Assembly: GCA_038528385.1 (NCBI GenBank)
Contig: JBCBET010000002.1
Location: 1 to 64,000 of the forward strand
Direction of reading: 5' to 3'
Source: Shimia_B sp038528385
Lineage (GTDB): Bacteria; Pseudomonadota; Alphaproteobacteria; Rhodobacterales; Rhodobacteraceae
DNA length: 64,000 bases
The notes beneath the pieces are model-generated. The model did not search any database and was not told the DNA's origin. It saw nothing but the letters and a program-made list of their open reading frames with translations. The position numbers and the translations under genes are program-made. Positions 59,525-64,000 of the stretch are shown here, piece after piece. Positions within the stretch are counted from its first letter, which is position 1, and each line of letters begins with the position of its first letter.

Positions 59525-60556
59525 TTACGAAGCGCGCACCGTCTCGATCATGAGCGCCACGTTGTCGGGGTCGGCGTCGGGCGTGATCCCGTGGCCCAGA
59601 TTGAAGATATGCGGGCCGCCCCGGAATGCCTCCACGATGGCGCGGGTCTCGTCCACGAGCGTCTGACCGCCCGTAACCATATGAGAAGACGCGAGATTTC
59701 CCTGCACGCAGCCATCGACCTGCACGTGTTCGGCGGCCCATGCGGCGGAGACGGAATTGTCGAGCGCCACGCAATCCGCGCCCGTGGCCTTGGCAAAGCC
59801 CACATAGCCGTCGCCGGCTTCGCGCGGGAAGGCGATGACCGGGATGCCCGGATGCCGCGCCTTGAGCGCTTGCGTGATCACGCGCGCGGGCTCCAGCGCA
59901 TACCGTTGAAAAGCCTCGCCTTTTAGAGATCCCGCCCAGCTGTCGAAGAGCTTCACCACCTCCGCGCCGGCCTCGATCTGGGCGGAGAGATACTCGATCG
60001 TGCCCTCCGTCAGCCGCGCCATGAGGGCGTCGAAAACCTCCGGCGCCCCCTCGCGGAGCGCATGGGCCGGCGCCTGATCCGGGGTGCCCCGGCCGGCGAT
60101 CATGTACGTCGCCACCGTCCACGGTGCGCCCGCGAACCCGATGAGCGTCGTCTCTTCGGGCAGCTCCCGCGAAAGGATCCGCACCGTCTCGTAGACCGGT
60201 GCGAGGTGGTCGTGGATGTCATCCTTGCCCTTGAGCGCGGCCACGCCCGCGGCGTCCGTGATGGTGGAGAGCCGCGGTCCCTCGCCCGTGACGAACCACA
60301 GATCCGCTCCAAGTGCCTGGGGAAGCAAGAGAATATCCGCAAACAGAATGGCCGCGTCGAACCCGTAGCGGCGGATCGGTTGCAAGGTCACCTCCGCCGC
60401 GAGGTCGGGCGTGTAACACAGCGACAGGAAATCGCCCGCCTGGGCCCGCGTCGCGCGATACTCCGGCAGGTACCGCCCCGCTTGCCGCATCATCCATATC
60501 GGCGGCGTGGCCTGCCGCGCCCCCCGGAGCGCCTTGAGGATCGTCTTCTCGGTCAT
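59525..60556 (-). CDS. hemE: Uroporphyrinogen decarboxylase
   Basis: A 343-aa enzyme: PPIWMMRQAGRYLPEYR, ILFADILLLPQALGADLWFV, GFAGAPWTVATYM, LFDSWAGSL and FNLGHGITPDAD. It converts uroporphyrinogen III to coproporphyrinogen III. The start at 60556 (MTEKTILKALRG) is the family-typical one; 60571 is possible. It is divergent from hemC with a PpsR-like site between. Confidence 0.96.
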   Translation of the reverse strand: MTEKTILKALRGARQATPPIWMMRQAGRYLPEYRATRAQAGDFLSLCYTPDLAAEVTLQPIRRYGFDAAILFADILLLPQALGADLWFVTGEGPRLSTITDAAGVAALKGKDDIHDHLAPVYETVRILSRELPEETTLIGFAGAPWTVATYMIAGRGTPDQAPAHALREGAPEVFDALMARLTEGTIEYLSAQIEAGAEVVKLFDSWAGSLKGEAFQRYALEPARVITQALKARHPGIPVIAFPREAGDGYVGFAKATGADCVALDNSVSAAWAAEHVQVDGCVQGNLASSHMVTGGQTLVDETRAIVEAFRGGPHIFNLGHGITPDADPDNVALMIETVRAS

Positions 60557-60593
60557 GCGCACGTCTTTCATGGGGCGGCGGGCCTTTTGCAAG

Positions 60594-60611
60594 TGTCAAC
60601 TTCAGATGACA
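60594..60611. promoter_or_regulatory. PpsR/CrtJ-type site between hemE and hemC
   Basis: TGTCAACTTCAGATGACA fits TGT-N12-ACA, and the full dyad AGTGTCA-N8-TGACACT (60592-60613) has perfect 7-bp arms. It lies 37 bp from the hemE start and 41 bp from the hemC start. PpsR/CrtJ represses photosynthesis and tetrapyrrole genes under aerobic or light conditions in purple bacteria and regulates hem genes in Rhodobacter. Confidence 0.65.
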
Positions 60612-60652
60612 CTCTACTTGCCAGTCTCTCGCGGCGCAATTAGGAAGGGGCC

Positions 60653-61600
60653 ATGAGTGATTTGTCCGCAGCATCCCCGCTCAAAATCGGCACGCGTGGC
60701 TCTCCGCTCGCTTTGGCGCAGGCCCATGAGACGCGTGCGCGGCTCATGACAGCCCATGATTTGCCGCAGGAAGCCTTTGAGATCGTTGTCATAAAAACGA
60801 CCGGTGACCGAATCCTCAACAGACCGCTCAAGGAGATCGGGGGGAAGGGGCTCTTCACGCGGGAGATCGAGGACGACCTCCTCGCCGGCCGCATCGACAT
60901 CGCGGTTCACTCCATGAAGGATATGCCGACTTTGCAGCCGGACGGGCTCGTGCTCGACTGTTATCTGCCGCGCGAGGATGTCCGCGACGCGTTCGTCTCG
61001 CTCGGGGAGCACACCCTCGCGACGCTGCCCCATGGCGCGCGTGTCGGCACGTCCTCGCTCCGCCGGCGGGCGCAGCTTCTGAGCTATCGGTCGGATTTCG
61101 AGGTGGTGGAGTTTCGCGGCAACGTGCAGACCCGCCTGAAAAAGCTCGGCGACGGCGTCGCGCTCTGTACGTTTCTCGCCATGGCGGGTCTGCGCCGCTT
61201 GGCGCTGGACGACGTCCCGAAGAGCCCGCTCGCCCCCGAGGACATGCTGCCCGCCGTGGCGCAGGGCGCCATCGGGATCGAGCGCCGCGCCGAGGACGCC
61301 GCGACGGCCGCGCTTCTGACCCCAATCCATGACGGCGAGACCGGGAAGCGCCTCGCCGCCGAGCGGAGCTTTTTGAAGACGCTCGACGGCTCTTGCGAGA
61401 CCCCCATCGCCGCGCTGGCCGATCTCGACGGGCAAACCCTGCGCCTGAGGGGAGAAATCCTGCGGCCGGACGGGTCGGAGCGGATCGCAGATGAAATCTC
61501 GGGCCCGGTATCCGACGGCCCGCGGCTCGGCGCCACGCTGGCCGAAGGGCTCCTGAGCCGGGCCGCGCCCGGCTTCTTCGACTGGCGGGAGACAGCCTAG
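60653..61600 (+). CDS. hemC: Hydroxymethylbilane synthase (porphobilinogen deaminase)
   Basis: A 315-aa enzyme: LKIGTRGSPLALAQAHETRA, IVVIKTTGDR, GKGLFTREIED, HSMKDMPT, VGTSSLRRRAQ, VVEFRGNVQTRL, and the dipyrromethane-cofactor Cys248 in LDGSCETPIAA. It polymerises four porphobilinogens. AGGAAGGGG precedes the ATG. Confidence 0.97.
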   Translation: MSDLSAASPLKIGTRGSPLALAQAHETRARLMTAHDLPQEAFEIVVIKTTGDRILNRPLKEIGGKGLFTREIEDDLLAGRIDIAVHSMKDMPTLQPDGLVLDCYLPREDVRDAFVSLGEHTLATLPHGARVGTSSLRRRAQLLSYRSDFEVVEFRGNVQTRLKKLGDGVALCTFLAMAGLRRLALDDVPKSPLAPEDMLPAVAQGAIGIERRAEDAATAALLTPIHDGETGKRLAAERSFLKTLDGSCETPIAALADLDGQTLRLRGEILRPDGSERIADEISGPVSDGPRLGATLAEGLLSRAAPGFFDWRETA

Positions 61601-61655
61601 GGCGACCGGTGGTTGCCGAGGCTCCGGCCCCTGCATCTTCGAGGCCCGACAACGC

Positions 61656-63062
61656 TCAGGGCAGCACCTTCCCCGGATTCATCACCCCGTGCGGATCGAG
61701 AGACGCCTTGAGCGCGCGCATGGTGTCGAGTGCCGCGGCATCCTTTCGGCGCACCATGGAGCCCAGTTTCGAAAGGCCGATGCCGTGCTCCGCGGAGAAC
61801 GTTCCGCCGAGGGCGAGCGTCACGTCCTCGATCACCTCGATCATCGCCACCTTGAGCGCCGCGTCGTCGCGCGTCGGGTAGACCGTGTAGTGAAGGTTGC
61901 CGTCGCCGAGATGGGACACGACGAAGTCCGTGGCACCGTGGTCGAGCGCGGTGATGCGCGGCGCGACCTCAGACAGGAAGCGCGGGACGGCGTCGAGGGG
62001 CACGGCAATGTCGGTGTCGACGATGGGACCGCCGAGGAATGTGATCTCCGCCGCCGCCTCCCTTCGGGCCCACATGGCGCTGCGCTGGGCCTCGTTCTGT
62101 GCGACGACGGCGTCCGACAGCTTTCCGGCGTCCAGCGCCTGCGCCAGCGTTCCGGTGACGAGTTCGAGGAGCGCGCTTCCCGTGCCCTCCGCGCCCGGTG
62201 CGGCGTCGTCGGCGCGCGTGGAGGCGACCTCGATGAGGACGTTGACCTCGTGGCGCCCGGCGAAGGGCTCGCTGCCGCCCTTCCGCGCGATGTGGCGATC
62301 GATGAAGCGGCGCGGCATGTATTCGAACGCCTCCACGGCGCCTCCCGTGGCGGCTTGAAGCGCGTTGAGGAGGTCCAGCGTGTCGTCCAACCGCGCGAAC
62401 GCGGCCATGGCGGTAACACGCACCCGGGGCGCCTCGAAGAGCTTCAACGCGGCCTTGGTGATGAAACCGAGCGTCCCCTCGGCCCCGATGAAGAGCTGGC
62501 GCAGCGCGTAGCCGGAATTGTCCTTGCGGAGCTCTCCCATGAGATCGAGGACACGGCCATCGGGGAGCACCACCTCGAGCCCGAGGCAGAGATCGCGCGT
62601 GGTGCCGTAGCGGAGCACGTTGGAGCCGCCCGCATTGGTGGCCAGCGCGCCCCCGATCGTGGCGGAGCCCCGTGCCCCGAAGGTCAGCGGGAAGATGAGC
62701 CCATGGGCCGCGGCGGCTTCGTGCACGTTCTGCAGGATCGCGCCGCCGCCGACGCGGGCCACGCGCGCGGCCGGTTTGACGCTCTCCACCGTGTTCATGC
62801 GGTCGAGAGAGATCATGACCGCGCCCTCGGCCCGGGTGGCCCCAGTGAGGCCGGTATTTCCGCCCACGGGGACCATGGCGACGCGCGCGGCATGGCATGC
62901 GGCGGCGACGGCGCTGAGCCCTCCGGTGTCCGCCGGACGCAGGACGGCGCGCGGCGTCCACGCGTATTTGCCGGTCCAGTCGCGGGCCCATTTCGCGGTG
63001 TCTTCCCCGGTGAGGACATAGGTCTCACCCAAGGTGGCGCGCATCTGATCGAGAAGCTCCAT
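61656..63062 (-). CDS. FAD-linked D-2-hydroxyacid dehydrogenase (GlcD/LldD-like)
   Basis: A 468-aa FAD-binding type 4 oxidoreductase: VPVGGNTGLTGATRAEG, GGAILQNVHEAAAAHGLIFP, FGARGSATIGGALATNAGGS and the C-terminal HGIGLSKLGSMVRRKD with the catalytic-type His. Proteins of this pattern oxidise D-lactate, D-2-hydroxyglutarate or glycolate. No GlcE/GlcF partners are present, so it is of the stand-alone kind. A start at 63086 is possible; neither has a strong Shine-Dalgarno. It converges on hemC. Confidence 0.88.
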   Translation of the reverse strand: MELLDQMRATLGETYVLTGEDTAKWARDWTGKYAWTPRAVLRPADTGGLSAVAAACHAARVAMVPVGGNTGLTGATRAEGAVMISLDRMNTVESVKPAARVARVGGGAILQNVHEAAAAHGLIFPLTFGARGSATIGGALATNAGGSNVLRYGTTRDLCLGLEVVLPDGRVLDLMGELRKDNSGYALRQLFIGAEGTLGFITKAALKLFEAPRVRVTAMAAFARLDDTLDLLNALQAATGGAVEAFEYMPRRFIDRHIARKGGSEPFAGRHEVNVLIEVASTRADDAAPGAEGTGSALLELVTGTLAQALDAGKLSDAVVAQNEAQRSAMWARREAAAEITFLGGPIVDTDIAVPLDAVPRFLSEVAPRITALDHGATDFVVSHLGDGNLHYTVYPTRDDAALKVAMIEVIEDVTLALGGTFSAEHGIGLSKLGSMVRRKDAAALDTMRALKASLDPHGVMNPGKVLP

Positions 63063-63152
63063 GGGCGGAGGTAAAAGCCTGCGCATCGGGAGGCTGCAAG
63101 CATGAATTGCGACTTGACCCTGCCGGGCGCGCCGCCTATTCCGCCGCTCCAT

Positions 63153-63229
63153 GGCGCGGTAGCTCAGCTGGTTAGAGCGCTCGACTCATAATCGAGAGGT
63201 CGGGAGTTCAAGTCTCCCCCACGCCACCA
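63153..63229 (+). tRNA. tRNA-Met (anticodon CAT, elongator type)
   Basis: A complete cloverleaf. The anticodon stem CTCGA/TCGAG (63180-63184 with 63192-63196) encloses CTCATAA (CAT at 63187-63189); T-arm GGGAG-TTCAAGT-CTCCC; CCA encoded at 63227-63229. The acceptor GGCGCGG/CCACGCC has one C-A mismatch at pair 5-68. Overall it looks like elongator Met; an Ile2 tRNA (lysidine-modified CAT) cannot be excluded. Confidence 0.92.
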
Positions 63230-63244
63230 CGTCCTTCGAGAGTA

Positions 63245-63310
63245 TCGGGCGGGACGGACCTCTTTCTCCGCTGCGCTGCGAAATTCGACCCGCCCACCCG
63301 AATCCACAGG
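63245..63310. repeat. 66-bp palindromic repeat C, copy 2
   Basis: Differs from 21814-21879 at only two positions (C to G in the loop, G to A in the right arm). It begins 16 bp after tRNA-Met and ends 12 bp before the end of the opposing regulator gene, so again it sits between convergent transcription units. Confidence 0.9.
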
Positions 63311-63321
63311 GCGCGCGGGGG

Positions 63322-64000
63322 TCAGCCCACGCGGCTGCGGACGCGATCGCGCATGGGCGGCAGGCCGAACTGTTCCTTGTAGGCGCGGCTGAAGTGCACC
63401 GGGCTGGCGAAGCCGCACTCCCGGGCGATGTCTGGCATCTGTCGCGCGCTCCGCGTGACCATCTCGCGGGCGCGATCGAGGCGCAGCATCCGGTAGTATT
63501 GATTGGGGGAGCGCCCGGTATGGCTGCGGAAGAGCCGCTCCAGCTGGCGCTGCGAAAGCTGCGTCTCCGAGGCGAGCGCGGGCACCGAAAGCGATTGGTC
63601 GAGTGCGGCGCGCATGTGTTCGATCGCCGCGAGGAGAGGCTTCGGCATCCCGTCGCCCAAGGGGGTTTGGGAGCCTGCGGTCACGGCCTGGTTTCCATCG
63701 CGCAGCGGCGGCGCGACGAGGCGGTCCCGCACCGCGCGCACGAGGTCGGGCGCATGGCGTTCGGCGAGGATGGCGAGCACCATGTCGAGCGCCGCCGCGC
63801 CGCCCGTGCAGGTGCGCACGCTTCCCTCCGTGTCATAGAGCGTGTTCGACAGATCCTCGCGGGGAAAGGCCGCGCGGAAGGCTGCCCTGTGATCCGCTGC
63901 GATGCAGGCGGGCGCGGTGAGCAGGCCACTGCCCGCAAGCGCGATGGCCGCGCTTTCGAGACCGATGATCAGGCGGCCCTGGCGATTCCAGTACCTCAGG
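63322..64000 (-). CDS. GlxA-family AraC regulator (5' part outside window)
   Basis: An open frame continuing to the window end. The upstream part (YWNRQGRLIIGLESAAIALA, then GSVRTCTGGAAALDMVLAIL) is the end of a DJ-1/PfpI-like domain. The C-terminal AraC DNA-binding domain has VPALASETQLSQRQLERLFR, SPNQYYRMLRLDRAREMV and IARECGFASPVHFSRAYKEQ-FG. The whole is typical of GlxA regulators, many of which respond to nitrogenous or betaine-type compounds. About 225 of the expected 320 residues are visible. Confidence 0.9.
   Translation of the reverse strand, partial: LRYWNRQGRLIIGLESAAIALAGSGLLTAPACIAADHRAAFRAAFPREDLSNTLYDTEGSVRTCTGGAAALDMVLAILAERHAPDLVRAVRDRLVAPPLRDGNQAVTAGSQTPLGDGMPKPLLAAIEHMRAALDQSLSVPALASETQLSQRQLERLFRSHTGRSPNQYYRMLRLDRAREMVTRSARQMPDIARECGFASPVHFSRAYKEQFGLPPMRDRVRSRVG

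Noticed and set aside
1..64000. CRISPR array, prophage, integrase or IS element
   Set aside because: No regularly spaced repeats with unique spacers, and no transposase, integrase or phage structural gene found; the repeats present are short palindromic elements.

Overview
The window is high-GC, densely packed bacterial chromosome and most likely comes from a marine Rhodobacterales (Roseobacter-group) alphaproteobacterium. Supporting signs are a MipZ-type division ATPase in place of MinD, a split F0 operon with a separate b' subunit, the SRP/ribosomal-protein operon layout, GTG starts with 4-bp ATGA/GTGA gene overlaps, and roseobacter-type small proteins. A TGT-N12-ACA box, the consensus of PpsR/CrtJ, lies between the divergent hemE and hemC genes, so the organism may be an aerobic anoxygenic phototroph. 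That last point is inference. No prophage, integrase, IS element, CRISPR array or secondary-metabolite cluster was seen.

Layout. 1-3.1 kb: a tRNA-Arg cut by the window edge, a double cold-shock-domain protein, mipZ, a DUF2461 gene, and a 117-bp perfect inverted repeat that breaks a small secreted-protein gene. 3.1-10.1 kb: one long minus-strand operon (ffh, GNAT, YeeE, DUF6691, GNAT, GNAT, chorismate mutase, rpsP, a 53-aa secreted protein, rimM, trmD, rplS, rpmE). 10.3-13.8 kb: DoxX-like protein, azoreductase with a divergent LysR regulator, EamA exporter, ArsR regulator. 14.0-16.7 kb: F0 ATP synthase operon atpI-B-E-b'-b with terminator. 16.7-22.7 kb: GntR/FadR regulator, OmpA-like lipoprotein, AraC-OGT fusion, MipA, nth, PfkB kinase, orphan pstB. 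22.8-26.1 kb: sulfotransferase opposite a GT14-like glycosyltransferase, a 52-aa membrane protein, and a HIT protein. 26.1-31 kb: ankyrin protein and dnaX-ybaB-recR. 30.7-37.7 kb: minus-strand metabolic and housekeeping genes ending with rpiB and polA. 37.9-42.4 kb: truncated chemoreceptor-like protein, ABC ATPase, SRP RNA (ffs), nudC, SRPBCC protein, pheA. 42.5-49.1 kb: membrane-anchored cytochrome c and a complete yejABEF peptide importer. 49.1-54.6 kb: D-Ala-D-Ala carboxypeptidase, HAD hydrolase, clpS, RsmC-like methyltransferase, SDR, hemF. 54.7-59.3 kb: galU, then gpsA-phosphatase-GT20 synthase, which reads as a glucosylglycerol osmolyte operon. 59.5-64 kb: hemE/hemC, a GlcD-like FAD dehydrogenase, tRNA-Met and a GlxA-type regulator cut by the window end.

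Genes that work together: ffh and ffs supply both SRP components; dnaX-ybaB-recR is a replication/repair block; hemF, hemE and hemC are three haem/tetrapyrrole steps with putative oxygen/light-responsive sites; gpsA with the phosphatase and the GT20 synthase would convert dihydroxyacetone phosphate and a nucleotide-glucose to glucosylglycerol. Several families of short palindromic intergenic repeats recur through the window, one of them inside the dnaX reading frame.
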